A stretch of 64,000 nt of DNA from Cryptomeria japonica (GCF_030272615.1 NC_081414.1:52657636-52721635), one strand, 5' to 3'; counted from the first letter of the stretch, positions 47,300 to 58,718 are shown. The notes: generated by a model not told the origin, from the sequence alone. Translations and numbers: made by a program.

Positions 47300-47519
47300 T
47301 ATCCCTCCCTCTTTACCTTAGTACCTCTCTCTCCCTGTCTCATTACCCACCTCTTTCTCCCCCTCTATCTCTCTTGCCTCTATCTTTTCCCCTAGTTCGC
47401 TTACCCCTCTCTCCCTAAGTTGTAGGTCTCTCACCTCTATATCTCTCCCCTCTCTATCTCTTTCCCTCCCTCTCCACCTCTCTTCCTACCTCTTTACTCG
47501 TCTTTCTCTCATTGTGAAC

Positions 47520-47522
<3 letters not shown>

Positions 47523-47598
<76 letters not shown>
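47523..47598 (+). repeat. TC dinucleotide microsatellite
   Basis: About 38 uninterrupted TC units within the left arm of the inverted repeat. Confidence 0.98.
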
Positions 47599-47601
<3 letters not shown>

Positions 47602-47806
47602 TCTCTATGTCTCTCCTCTCTAGATCTCTCAGTCACTCATTGTCTACCTCTACCTCCCTCCCTTCGTATCTCTTTATTCCTCTTTTTCTTCTCTCTCTCA
47701 TTTTATCTCTCCCTCCCCTCTCTTAGTCATCACATCTCCTCCCTTGTATAGGGTTTAGGGAATAGGGTGTAGGAAAAGGGTTTAAGGTTGAGTGTATTGG
47801 TATGGG

Positions 47807-48104
47807 GTCATGGGGGCTTCACTTACTGAACCTGGGTTATATCACATGTGTTCATGGAATACTAAAGAATCCCCTTATTTTCAAATAATATTGCACTAAC
47901 TCATTTTTTGTTAGCCCCTCCCAATACACAACCCAAATAAAAAATCCCCCTATTTTCACCAGATATTGTATTTTTTTAGAGCCCAAATTAAAAAAACCCT
48001 TACTTTCACCAGATAGGAAATATATTGTTGTCGATTTTCAGGATATTAAACCCCTCAATATGAATGCACATGATATAATATTACCTAGCCAAATAAGCCC
48101 TTGT
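47807..48104. mobile_element. 298-bp MITE-like insertion in the inverted-repeat arm
   Basis: The right arm of the inverted repeat lacks this segment. It is flanked by GTATGGG at 47,800-47,806 and 48,105-48,111, as expected for a target duplication. Its ends are weakly inverted (ATGGGGGCTT near the left, AAGCCCTTGT at the right). It contains the recurring phrase CCCC(T)TATTTTCA and CACCAGATA. There is no coding content. Confidence 0.5.
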
Positions 48105-50345
48105 GTATGGGTTTTAGGGTACAAGATTGATGGTATAGAATTTCGGGTACATAGGGTTGAAGGTACATTGAACATGTATTGATACTTCCATCTCTCCCTC
48201 TCTCTCTCTTTTATTTCTCTCTCCCATCTCTAGCTCTCTCTCTCTCCCTTTCTTCCTCTCTCCATCTTTATCTCCCCCTCCCTCCTTACCACCATATCTT
48301 TCTCCCTCCTCCACTCTCTTATTCTCTCTTTATTGTCAATTTTCTCACCTCTCCCTCCCGCCCACTCTCTCCCCTCTGTAGATTTCTCCCTTCCTCCCTC
48401 TCCACCTCTATACCTCTCTATACTTGTCTTATTACCCTCTTCTCTCTATCCCCCTCTATCTATCACACCCCTCTCTCCCCATGTAGGTCTCTCACCTCTC
48501 CCTCTCAATCTAGGTCTCTCACCTCTCTATTTATCCCCTCTCTAGTTCTCTCCCTCCCGCTCCACCCGCCTCTCCATCCCCACTTACCCATCTCCCTTTA
48601 TGAACCCTCTTATCTTTTCTCTCTCCCCTCCTCTAGGTACCTCACTCTCTCCATGTCCACCTCTTCCTCCATCGCCTATTACTTCTCTCTCTCTTTATTT
48701 ATATATTGCATAGTGCATGCCTTGCAAATTGTGACATGTTGTCCCTTTAAGGTCAATTATGAGAGAAAAGGAGAGACAAAGGAACAAAGACAAAGAGGAG
48801 TAAGAAGGTATGGAAGGAGAGGCAGACATGGAGAGAGTAAGGGACCTATGGAATGATGAGATAGAGAAGTGGGGGGAGAGAGAAAAAAAAGGAGAGAGCT
48901 CATAAAGGGAAAGGGGTAAGGGGGGATAGGTGATGACCTAAAGAGTGGAGGGAGAGAGGAGAGGATTGAGAGAAGCAAAAAGAGAAAGAGAGAGTTAAGG
49001 AGGGAGGGAGAGGTAGATAAGGAGTGATTGGGAGACCTAAGGAAGGGAGAGGTAGAGAGGTAAGGGAGAGAGAAGAAAATGGGAGAGAAGTTCACAAAGA
49101 GAGAAAGAGGGGTAAGGAGGTAGACAGAGGTGGAAAGGGTGGGAAAGAACTAGAGAGGAAATAGATATGGAGGTGAGATACCTAGAGCCTAGGGAGAGAT
49201 AGAGGTGAGAGAGATGGAGGGGGAGAGAGAGGTGGGTAATAAGATAAGGAAGGAGAGGTAAATATGGATGGATGGAAAGACCTAGGGATGGGGAGAGAGA
49301 GAAGGTGGGAAGGAGAGGTAGTGATAAAGAGAATGGAGAGAGAGTGGAGAGAAATAGTAAGAAAGGGAGAGAGAAGAGAGAGGAAGCGAGGCAGGGATAG
49401 AGATGGCGGTAAGGAGGAAAGGTGAGCTAGAGAGGGAGAGAGGATGGGAGAGACCTAGACAAGGTAGAGAGGTGAGGGAGAGAAGAGAGATATAGAGATA
49501 GAGGGGTGAGATAGATATAGGGAGATAGAGAGAGGTGGCTTAGGAAACATGTATGGAGAGGTATAGAGGTGGAGAGGGGGAGATAAAGAAACCTAGAAAG
49601 GGGAAAGAGAGGGTGGGAGGGAGAGGTGATGAACTAGAAAACGAAGAGAGAATAAGAGAGGGAGAGACTATAAGAGAGAGTGGGGGAGGGAGATAAATAT
49701 AAGGGTAAGGACGGAGGGGAACATAGAGAAGAAGAGAGGAAGAAAGGGAAGGAGAGACCTTGAGAGGGGAGAGAGATGTGAGAGAGAAGAGAGAAAAAGG
49801 AGAGGGAGAGATAGAGGAAAGTATCAATATGGGCAACACCCTCAACACTATGTACCCTAAACCCTATATTGTCAATCTTGTACACTAAACGATATACCAG
49901 TACCCTCAACCCTAAACCCTATACCATCTACCCTATATTCTACACTCTATTCCCTAAACCCTATATAAGGGAGTGAGAGGTGATGATTGAGAGAAGGGAA
50001 GGAGAGAAAAATTAGAAATTGAAGAACAAAGAGAAAGAGACAGATAAGGAGGGATGGAGAGAGAGACAAACAAGGAGTGTTTGAGAGACTTAGAGAGGGG
50101 AGAGGTAGAGAGAAGTTCATAAAGGGACAAATAGGGGTAAGAAAGAAGAGAAAGGTGGAGAGGGAGGTAATGAACTAGGGAGGGCAGAGATATAGAGGTG
50201 AGAGACTTAGAGCCTAGGGAGAGAGGGGTGAGACACCTAGGGGAGAGAGATAGAGGTAAAAGAGATAGAGGGGGAGAGAGGTTAATAATGAGATGGGTAG
50301 GGAGAGGTAGAGAGTTAAAGATGAAGGGAAAGAAATACTTAGGGA

Positions 50346-50940
50346 ATAAGTAAATATACTATCCCTATCTTTGTAATGGCTTTGTTAATGTATTATATGC
50401 TATCATCAGTTATAAAGACAATACAAGGAGCTCTCTCAAGGTATCATATAACTATTTTGTTTCAGACTTGATGAAGGCTTGTAAGCATCCTCAAAGAGAC
50501 CTTTATTTTGATTGCACCTTTACTATTCTTGCTAAGTCCAACCATTGTTTCTGCTATTGACTAAATGGAGATGTCCTAGGCCTGCCACACCACTGACCAT
50601 ACAATATTTTGCTACCTTTTTGTATTAGAATTTAGATGGGAATATCACAAATCCTCATCTTAATCATCATGAACCATACATAAGCATCAACATCATCATT
50701 AAATCATCACGAGTACCAATACAACATATTGAGTGTAGACATCAAACTCCAAGAACATCTTCAATCAAAATTCATTTGCATTCTACATCAATGAACATAC
50801 TTGTCAAGAATCTCATCTACTTTCTACATAAATAACAACACTTGCCAACAGTCTGACAATCACAACACAACACTGGGCATATCATCAATGACAATACAAA
50901 ACTTGAGGCATAACATCACTGACAACAACAACTGCCAACA
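50346..50940 (-). repeat. Minus-strand Copia-type LTR fragment
   Basis: On the minus strand TGTTGGCAGTTGTTG begins at 50,940, followed by TTGTCATTGATGATATG. This resembles the start of the element C LTR (TGTTGGCA...TTGTCATTGATG). No U5 end is seen before the purine region at 50,345, so the fragment is truncated. No polypurine tract like those of A-C precedes it. Confidence 0.4.
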
Positions 50941-51249
50941 ATTCTTCCTCTAGAGAAGAATATAGAACATGATCAATAAAAGAAGAAAGAAGATAATTTT
51001 GAAAAAGTTTAGGACACAAAAGAAAAGATAATTTAATACAAGCAAGATGCTTCTATGAGTAGCCATGAAATAGGTATAGATCCTCTTCTCCCTCAACAGA
51101 CTCATTCAAGGACCTATTGACTTTGTAGATGCAGTTTCAACCTATGATAACACCTCAAGTACTACAAATACCAACTTATGTGGGGTAGGTTGGCTTATCT
51201 AACATGTCTCCCCTTCACAAGTTACAACTTGGATGCATCTTGTACTTGT
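50941..51249. other. Unassigned junction sequence
   Basis: This contains CTCCCCTTCACAAGTTACAACTTG-type non-coding sequence and no recognised feature. Confidence 0.3.
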
Positions 51250-51875
51250 CAACAAGAAAAGAGATATTGTAGAAGAACTTGGAAAAGATTGGGCTAATAG
51301 ATGATGTAGTGAAGATTATTCAAGAAGGTTTACTTAAGGTGAACATTGATTCTTCTTTGTCTTTGGAACAAAAGTTGAAACTCTTGATGGACTCTTTCAA
51401 AGATCATTCTTCTCATATTGAACAAAAGATAGAGCAAGAGGCTTTCAGAAAGATAAATAATAAAAGAATGGTTGAAGCCTCTAACCGGTGTGCCAATGCA
51501 CACAATAAGTTATAAGAGAATATTAAGATCTTTAAGGAACATGTTGATGAAATTAGTACACTTTATCAATTTTATCTGAAATAGTCAAACTCCACCAAAA
51601 GCATAAAGGACCAAATTGACTCCATTGAGTCACATATCACTCAAATGGCTGACATATATGATCTATCAAAAGATCAAGATGGATCAACCAAAGCTCAAAT
51701 AGTAAATACTCATTTACAATTATCATTGCTTCAAGACCAAAGAGAATAAATAAAGGAGAAGCTTAGTTAACTAAGGGAAGCAGTCAACCTGAGACTTGCA
51801 TCATTATCTAGGGTGCTAGCTAAAGCAGAGAATACTGATTTAAAAAATGAAGGCTCTCAACAGTGTGGATGACGC
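51250..51875 (+). pseudogene. Coiled-coil protein remnant of a pol-less LTR element
   Basis: From 51,250 one frame reads LEKIGLIDDVVKIIQEGL, HIEQKIEQEAFRKINNKR, then a TAA at about 51,513, KIFKEHVDEISTLYQFY, a TAG, KDQIDSIESHITQMADIYD, a TAA, IKEKLS, another TAA and LREAVNLRLASLSRVLAKAE. Most stops sit where Gln would fit. Heptad-like Leu/Ile spacing indicates a coiled coil. The layout resembles the minus-strand ORF at 53.3-54.1 kb (KLVPIENYLKQYTNIYR, NIANSFDGL, TTSIDGQI), so both probably belong to one element family. It is neither Gag with a zinc knuckle nor Pol as far as can be read. Function unknown. Confidence 0.5.
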
Positions 51876-51908
51876 TGAGGATTTAAACATTCAATTTGAA
51901 TGTCAAAA

Positions 51909-52104
51909 TCACATTCTTTCCTCAGCAAAAGCAAAATGGGTATCAACTTGTTGCCCTAATTTTGAAGCATCCAAAATTTGAACTTTTGAATTGAAACTAA
52001 TGTTGAGCAAATCCTTAATTTGTACTTTCAAGAGTTTTTGAGATGTGTAAATATGCATTCTTGACTCAAACTCTTCATTATTAATAATTATCTCGAGTTG
52101 ATAA
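51909..52104 (-). pseudogene. Short coding-like piece abutting an LTR
   Basis: On the minus strand, directly beyond the LTR end at 52,105, one open frame reads QLEIIINNEEFESRMHIYTS, KVQIKDLLN and DASKLGQQVDTHFAFAEERM. The composition looks coding and helical, but I do not recognise it. It is probably part of an older element into which the LTR element inserted. Confidence 0.35.
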
Positions 52105-53000
52105 TGTTGGAATACAATGAATCCAAGAACACTGAGAGGGGGGGGGGGGGGGGGGTAAATCAGTGTTTTGTTGGTAATACAAGATTTTAACCTTTTATAA
52201 CATACACATATAAACCGGTAAATGAAGAAACATATAACATGAAGTAAATAAACCAGCCACATGAATGAACACCATAACACACAAAATTTATACGTGGAAA
52301 ACCTCAAAGAGGAAAAACCATGGTGGGATTTGTGACCCACAATATCAATTCACTGGCCATATGAAAGATATTACATAGCATGGGGGCCTGCACATGCAGG
52401 AAGGCACACTGCTCAACACAAAAGAGTCTCACTGACTACAAGCTTCTGCTGAGATAAAACAGTAATGGTGAACTCACAAAATGCATCTGCAATGCCAAAA
52501 AGAGTTCTGGTTAAAGCTTTGTTTTGTACCGGTTCATAAACCCCAAACCCTTCTATTGGTATCTCCTTTCCTCCAAGAGTGATTTACAAACCATCTACCA
52601 ATCATAGAATGATATTACATTCGCATACAAATGGCCTACATACATATCCTTCGCATCACCTTGTTCTACTACCTTGTCATCTTACAAAATGACCTAATAG
52701 ATTGACTTATATACCCTTTACAAACAATATGCCTTATGTTGTCTTACAATACAAAAGTATACTCAATGTCGGCCCTATACAATAATTATAAAATGTTTTT
52801 ACAAATAAAACCTTTCAGATCCCAAACTGATGTCGGCTTCACTGAAGTGTTGGATGTCGGTGTCGATGCCAGTGATGACCCTGAATACTCTAATGTCGGT
52901 ATCCGCCGGTGTATACCTCCAAATGTCAGTATATGCCTTCAATATAATCTTGTTCCCATCAATGACAACATATGAATCCAATGAGTGTCAATTGCCAACA
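52105..53000 (-). repeat. 3' LTR of a minus-strand Copia-like element
   Basis: Read on the minus strand the LTR starts TGTTGGCAATTGACAC at 53,000, just after a polypurine tract. It has the U5 box with TGGTTTTTCC...GGTTTTCCACG (about 52,322-52,292) and a long C-tract plus CTCAGTG (about 52,157-52,131). It ends GTATTCCAACA at 52,105. Length is 896 bp. The arrangement of polypurine tract then LTR shows that the element body lies to the right. Confidence 0.85.
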
Positions 53001-53001
53001 A

Positions 53002-53012
53002 TCTCCCCCTTT
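53002..53012 (-). promoter_or_regulatory. Polypurine tract of the minus-strand element
   Basis: The reverse complement is AAAGGGGGAGA, one base from the LTR start. It is identical to the tracts of Copia elements A, B and C. Confidence 0.88.
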
Positions 53013-53229
53013 GGCATTGATGGCAACACTCATGTGAAAAATGGATTCCCTGTCGGTTCAACTAAAACATGCTCCCCCTGAGCTGATTGACTTTGTCTAT
53101 AATATACTCTGTCTAATATCCTCTCCTTAGGATTATATATATATACATATTTTTCACATACATATACTCCTGCTTTGGCATCAATGCCAAAGACCGGTGA
53201 AAGAATTGAAAGAATAATTACAAATTACT

Positions 53230-55784
53230 TTACCAAAGCTTGACCAATCTCAAGATTTCCAGATAAGCTTTCTCTAGAAATTGTACATAGATATCCCAGC
53301 CGGTTTTGAATGTTTCATATATAGATACAAGTCCACTCAGTAAATGTGCAAGTGTTTCTTTTCCAGTGACTTCTGTCGGTATGGGCTTCGCAAGCATATC
53401 CATACATTCCCTCTTATGTACACCAGGTGAATTCAATCTTGGACTCACCAAACCTCTAAGACTCCTTGGTCTCCAAATGATCTTGTCTCTGTCCTTTTCA
53501 AAAGCAAAAACTTGGTTCTAAAAAGTCAAAATTTGTCCATCAATGGAAGTTGTAAGTGAAGTTAGTCCATCAAAAGAATTAGCAATATTAGAAATCTTTT
53601 CATGTAATTCTTTTAACCTCTTATCTACATTTTCTATAAGAATCTCTATATTACAACAGACCCTATAAATGTTAGTATATTGTTTCAAATAATTTTCAAT
53701 GGGTACAAGTTTATCTTCAACCTTCCTCTTCTTTGTCTCAATAATCTAGTTAAAAGAGGCTTTCTTGGCCAGAGTAAATCTTTCAAGTGCTTTCTTGTCG
53801 GAAATCTATTGCAATGATTGAAAGTTTTTAGATATGTGCTCTGCCAATGCCTTAAGCTTGTCGGAAGGGCTTGCTTCATTTTCAATCATACAATCAGGAA
53901 TCAATCTATGCAAAACTATTATTGACTAATCTATTATTCTTTTGTCTGCAGATCCTTCCTTCATTAGCTTTTGAGTAGCCATCATCATTAGCTCTATGGG
54001 ACTCATCTTTGTGACTGATTTCTTCTCAACTTGAGAAGTGTCAATTGCCAAAATTTTTGCAGGGGAATCAATTGCTGGTATAGTCTCCTTTTCCTTTTCT
54101 TACTTATCCTCTCTCAGTGTATCTCTTTTCTCATCCTCTTTTGCACCAGTGGCTTCACCACTTGGTGCAGTATCTGTTACTACCGGTGGAGTATTATCCA
54201 CAATATTATATGTATCATGTACATTATCTATATTACCTTGCCCAGACTGTACAAATGTAGTCTCTATCGGTTTAGTCCATACACTCTCATCAGTTTTAGG
54301 TTTATCTATCGGTTCATTCAAAATTTGATCTGAACTTCCCAAAATTCCTTTCCCTTTAGATTTGTTTGAATGGTGGGAGCAGTTGCCTTAGCAAATTCCT
54401 CTTGAGAAGTGATAAAATCAGGATTCTTTTGGAAGAATTTAGCCCAACCATCTCTAGTCTCATTTATTATCTCATTGACTCTACCCATCATTAGGCCTAT
54501 TTGTCAGGTTTTGCTGTTAAAGATTGTTCTATTTGCAACATCTATACGCCTTTTCATTTCCTCATTATTTATAGAGCCACACATACTCAAAAGTTCAACT
54601 TCTTTGATCTCTTTGTCCCTCATGATTGCATCTAATCTCCTTGCATCTAACTTATTATATAATGATAAAGGAATTTCCTTCAAAATCTCTACCAAAGCCT
54701 TCTTATATATGTCTAAATATAACAAAATTGCTTCTTCCATTTCATTTTGCTCATTATCATCTAAATCTTCATAGAAATTTGACACATTCTTCAAGATTCC
54801 ATATTTAGTTACCTCATCAATTAACTCTGCACAAGTCACTAGGGGGATGATGGTAACATTACCAGATTCAATTGCTTCATCAATCGCACTCTTTTTCTTC
54901 TTGCTGGGGGTTGCAGGAACGGATGTATTAGGCTACCTCTTCTGAGTAGGTTTCCTTGTTGGAGGTGTGGATGCAGTTGTTAGCTTTCTAATTAGCTTCC
55001 TCCTTGGTTCCACCTTCTTCTCTTCTATCGGAGGCTTGTCAGCTTTCTTCCTCTATACCCTTCTGAATGCAAGAGGTTGATTATCCTCTGGATCAGAGTC
55101 AGAAGTGATAGAAGAAATCAAAGTCTCAAGCCTCTTCACCTCAGGAGCACTAACCACTGCCGATTGATCTACCAGTTTAGATCCAGAACCTAGTTTTGTA
55201 TCTATCCTGTGAATTACATTTTGAACAAATGCAGACATTTTGTCTATTTTCTTTTCTCTTCTTTTCTTGTTGAAGCCAATTTTGACCTCAAGAGCCTTCT
55301 CCTCTACAGTGCCAAAGTGTTCAGCCTTTTCATCCAAAGGAGCATCAATCGGCATTTTAGAATATAGCTCCAAAATGTTGTCATCTACTTCATAACCCAA
55401 TTTAGTGACCCATATAGTTCTAGGTTCCACTGCTTCCATGAGTGTCTCATATGTTTTTACCATGAAACAAATATCAGTGGAGTATTTCTCCTTAATGTGT
55501 TTGGAGATTCTCTCTCTCAGTCTCATGTTCTCTTGAAAAGTTTTGAAGTAGCCTCAAATCTTCTCATCCCTATTACTACCAAGACTAGTGATTGCATCTT
55601 TGATCTACATTCCTACCGGTATGTCATGAGCCCAACGTTTCTTTCCCAAACCCAGTAGCTCATTCATGAAGTACAACATCAAACAGACAATAAGATTGTC
55701 AAACTGGAAGGTTCCTTTCTTAACACCTTTGATCTTGCCAAGATTTAACATCAATTCACTCCTTAACCATTCACACAAGTCATA
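53230..55784 (-). pseudogene. Long unknown ORF of a pol-less LTR element
   Basis: Reading right to left from 55,784: DLCEWLRSELMLNLGKIK, FDNLIVCLMLYFMNELLGLG, a TAG, RLRERISKHIKEKYSTDICF, TLMEAVEPRTIWVTKLGYEV, a cluster of basic residues, ISSITSDSDPEDNQPLAFRR, a Lys-rich PTRKPTQKR segment, TCAELIDEVTKYG, then a coiled-coil region and a C-terminal WDIYVQFLEKAYLEILRL ending at 53,230. Most stops are TAG or TGA where Gln or Arg is likely. There is no zinc knuckle, protease, integrase or RT. The ORF lies 0.2 kb upstream of the polypurine tract, where pol would end in a normal Copia element. Its N-terminus was cut off by the gypsy insertion at 55,785. The family uses Copia-type LTRs and probably Copia enzymes in trans (inference). 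Confidence 0.55.
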
Positions 55785-56136
55785 TGTTAGGGGTAAATAA
55801 CTTATGTTAGTAAGAATGATAGTTATAATTGTGTTTATGTTGTGTTTATGGTTATGTTGCATCGCCGAGAGGTTCCCGTCGGGTAGTTGGGAGTTGGTGA
55901 CGGTTGGCAACTTGCCAACCGTCAGGTCTATATATTTTTTGGTTGGAACCTCAGCAGGGGAGGATGTATGGATATATTTTGGATAATTCAATAAAGATAT
56001 AACTCTTCCAGTCTAGTTGGTTATCATTACTACTTATGTTGTGGTATGTGAATGTTTTGTTACATGAATAACTCGTACGTGTGGAAAACACTGTGTTAAC
56101 TGTGAGTGTTACCAACCTTACATTAAGGACTAAACA
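55785..56136 (+). repeat. Gypsy 5' LTR, 352 bp
   Basis: It starts TGTTAGGGGTAAATAAC and ends GGACTAAACA, with short inverted ends (TGTT/AACA). A TATATATTTTTT promoter box lies at about 55,929 and AATAAAG at about 55,990 as a possible polyadenylation signal. The minus-strand ORF of the older element is open up to the LTR boundary and loses its composition there. Confidence 0.75.
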
Positions 56137-56139
56137 TTG

Positions 56140-56152
56140 TGGCATCGTTTCC
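56140..56152 (+). promoter_or_regulatory. Possible primer-binding site of the gypsy element
   Basis: TGGCATCGTTTCC begins three bases after the LTR end and starts with the TGG required to pair with a tRNA CCA end. The tRNA is not identified. Confidence 0.4.
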
Positions 56153-56196
56153 TAAATGAACTTGGAGATAACTATCGCGACAGGTAGAAGGAATTA

Positions 56197-58394
56197 ATGG
56201 GTCGGCCATTCAACCAGCAATTAATTGTCATGCACAGCGACACGCAAGAAGAGAGTATCGTGGAAGAGGCACGAGAGGATTAGTTCACAGCAGACTTGGT
56301 AGAGTTGTGGGACGTGTCGGTCACACAATACGTGTAGAGAGAGGCTCGGGAGAGAGCCATCTCAAAAGGCACGGTATGTGGTGAACTCACCGTCAGCATT
56401 CCTGTCTTTGACCTGCTCGGAAGTATTCCAAGGTTAATCGCTAGAAATTTGATTACACTTCAAGACCGAAGGGAGGAAACTGCACGAGAACTTTGTCGGC
56501 AACAAGTACTCCGAAGGTACGAGAAGCGGAGTCATAGGGAGGAAGAGGAGAGGGAGGCTAGTCGACGTCGTACCTCTGGCACTTGATGCCCCTACAGCCA
56601 AACAAGCACAAACGTACAACTGCCACCGAAGGAGGAGACAAGGGAACTGTACGAAGATCTCTCCGCATAAAAGAACAGGCCGAAAGGAGACGACAGCTAA
56701 GGGAGGTTGCTGACTCGAAGAGCCCGGAGAAACACATTAGAAGTCAGAGTGTGAGTCGGAGTCGTAGTCGGGAGAGACAAAGGTTGTGTACGTGGAAGGA
56801 GTTGGTCGAGGTCGCCAGGAACCTGCCACTTCCAGACGTAGTGGAGGAAGATCTTGTCGATCGGGCCCCACACTCGATGCCAAGTGAAGAGGACTTCAGA
56901 GCCGAGGCATAGAGAAACCCGTCAGAATATTCTAAACAAGGAGAGGAGGCGGTACGGGACCTGCATGAAGAGATTGCCACTATTTTTGAAGCAACATTAT
57001 CTGGCATCAGGAATTTGTCCTTGTCAGAGGGCATCAAAATAGGAGGGTCAAATCCAAAAACCCTAGGAAGGAGGGACTATAAGAGCGAGGGTGACCAAAG
57101 CCCTGCAAACAGGGGCTCAACCAAACCAAGAGTGTACGGTACCTCCCGGACACATAATACCTTTCCAGCATATAGTCACTTCCAAGCGCTACATAAAACC
57201 CTCCAGGCAAGAACAATGGCACACCCCAGAGAAACAAAAGCTTCCAAAATTCATGGGCAATGGGTCAGAGGACCCTGTACGGCATTGTAAGACATGCATG
57301 ACCATTTGGGAGGCAAATGGCCAAAACGACTGGGATTACTGGTTGAAGGCATTTCCAGCCACTCTACGAGGAATAGCCATTGACTGGTATACAGACCTGG
57401 ATGTCTAATGTAAAACATCCTGGAACAGTCTGAAGAAGTCTTTCAAAAAGGAGTTCAAACTCCTACAAGACGACAATGAAATTGTGGCGGAGATTTACAA
57501 TACCAAGCAGGGAAAAAGTGAAAGCGTGTGGGCATATAGTAGAAGGTTGAGGGAACTACTCAATAAAATGGAGAACTAGTCGGCTGATGGCCTCAAGAAG
57601 AGATGGTTTGTTGAAGGATTGGTACCATCCCTTAGACGGAAGATGAAGGTGGTCCCCCACCCTCGTATGATGAAGCATACAACCGTGCGATGGATATTGA
57701 AAATGAAAATAAGACATCTCAAGGGAAGCATCAGGTGAGTGATGGTGATAGTACGGATGAAGACAGTGATGGGGATTCCAAAATCGTGCAAGCACTCTGA
57801 AGGGATATGATGAGAATGATGAAAGAACTAAAGGTTGGCAAAGAAGGTGGCAGGGAAGGAAAGGAGCTATGGTGCACCAACTGCAAGACGGAAGGACACA
57901 CTAAGGGGAGTTGTCCCTGCAAAGCCTTCTATGACATCTGCCAAGTAATGGGACATTCCATTAAGGAATGCCCGTACAACTTGAAAACATGGAGCACACA
58001 AGTGCTCTATGCCCAACCCGACCAAGTCACACCACCAGCAACACCTCTGAAGCTGGCAGCAATCTCTGATGCCTCTCCTAGAGGGTACAGAAACAATCGG
58101 CGGGGTAACAACAGGTCGTATAATAACACACCAAGGAGTATAATTCAATACAACGGGAAACGACGACCCATGATTCAATGCAAAAAGTGCAACGAATGGG
58201 GTCAATTTGCGCGGGAATGTCAAAACGGGGGTGATGCAAGAAGTTTGATGTGCAAATGCAGTCTAGGGAATCATGAGGACATAGACTGTCCAAGGCAAAA
58301 AGGGGTGAATATGTTGGAGGTGGAAGGACTGAGGGAAGGCATATTGGCAATCACAAGATTGCAAAACAAAAAGCCTTGTATCCTTGTATCCTGA
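56197..58394 (+). pseudogene. Ty3/gypsy gag
   Basis: The ATG at 56,197 opens MGRPFNQQLIVMHSDTQEE, soon interrupted by TAG. A frameshift near 56,580 leads to an Arg/Ser-rich segment (SVSRSRSRERQR). The capsid-like core follows, with QNDWDYWLKAFPATLRGIAI and DWYTDLD, a TAA at 57,406, WNSLKKSFKKEFKLLQ, and LKKRWFVEGLVPSLRRKMK. The nucleocapsid part has CTNCKTEGHTKGSC (57,873-57,914), a second knuckle with Cys changed to Tyr (YDICQVMGHSIKEC), a third with His changed to Gln (CKKCNEWGQFAREC) and a short CKCSLGNHEDIDC. Four knuckle-like motifs is many for a gypsy gag. It would build the particle and bind RNA, but stops and frameshifts make it inactive. Confidence 0.8.
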
Positions 58395-58718
58395 CCCTTG
58401 CATGGAGAAAGAAAGACTCCAGGAAGCCAGGGCATATAACGAGCAGGCGATGGGAGAAGAGTGGAGGGCCTCGCACCCGGCTACCAGTACACCACTCTGA
58501 TGAGGACCGAAGAAAACTATCATTAAGAAGATGTTACAGACCACAATACCCATATGGGTATCCAACCTTCTACAAACCATGCCACAGTTGACGATGGCCC
58601 TGACAAATGCAGTTGGTGACACCACTGTCAGCCAGAAACATCAGACAATGACATAACCACATAGTACGGCTTCGGTGAAGGAACCTGGTACGGATGCCAT
58701 GGACCCTATGCTACTCAC

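Larger units (their letters stand above)
47300..50345. repeat. Large polypyrimidine/polypurine inverted repeat
   Basis: The left arm (to about 48,690) is pyrimidine-rich and the right arm (from about 48,740) purine-rich. They are true inverted copies, not just similar in composition. 47,341-47,405 matches the reverse complement of 50,235-50,305 (including TCCCCCTCTATCTCT). 47,722-47,780 matches that of 49,930-49,980 (TATAGGGTTTAGGGAATAG). 48,117-48,195 matches that of 49,810-49,885 (GTACAAGATTGA, TATTGATACTT). Telomere-like GGGTTTAGGG (47,751-47,760) and CCCTAAACCC (49,855, 49,910, 49,952) sit in the matched parts. The inner right arm is longer than the inner left. The Ser/Leu- and Glu/Arg-rich ORFs here are compositional. 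Confidence 0.8.

Noticed and set aside
48179-48856. 225-codon Ser/Leu/Pro-rich open frame and similar long ORFs in the pyrimidine and purine tracts
   Set aside because: Low-complexity CT or GA DNA rarely makes stop codons, so the frames follow from composition. No domain or complexity is seen.
50346-51060. Complete LTR element between 50.3 and 52.1 kb
   Set aside because: The LTR start at 50,940 is on the minus strand while the coiled-coil remnant to its right reads on the plus strand, so they cannot be one simple element.
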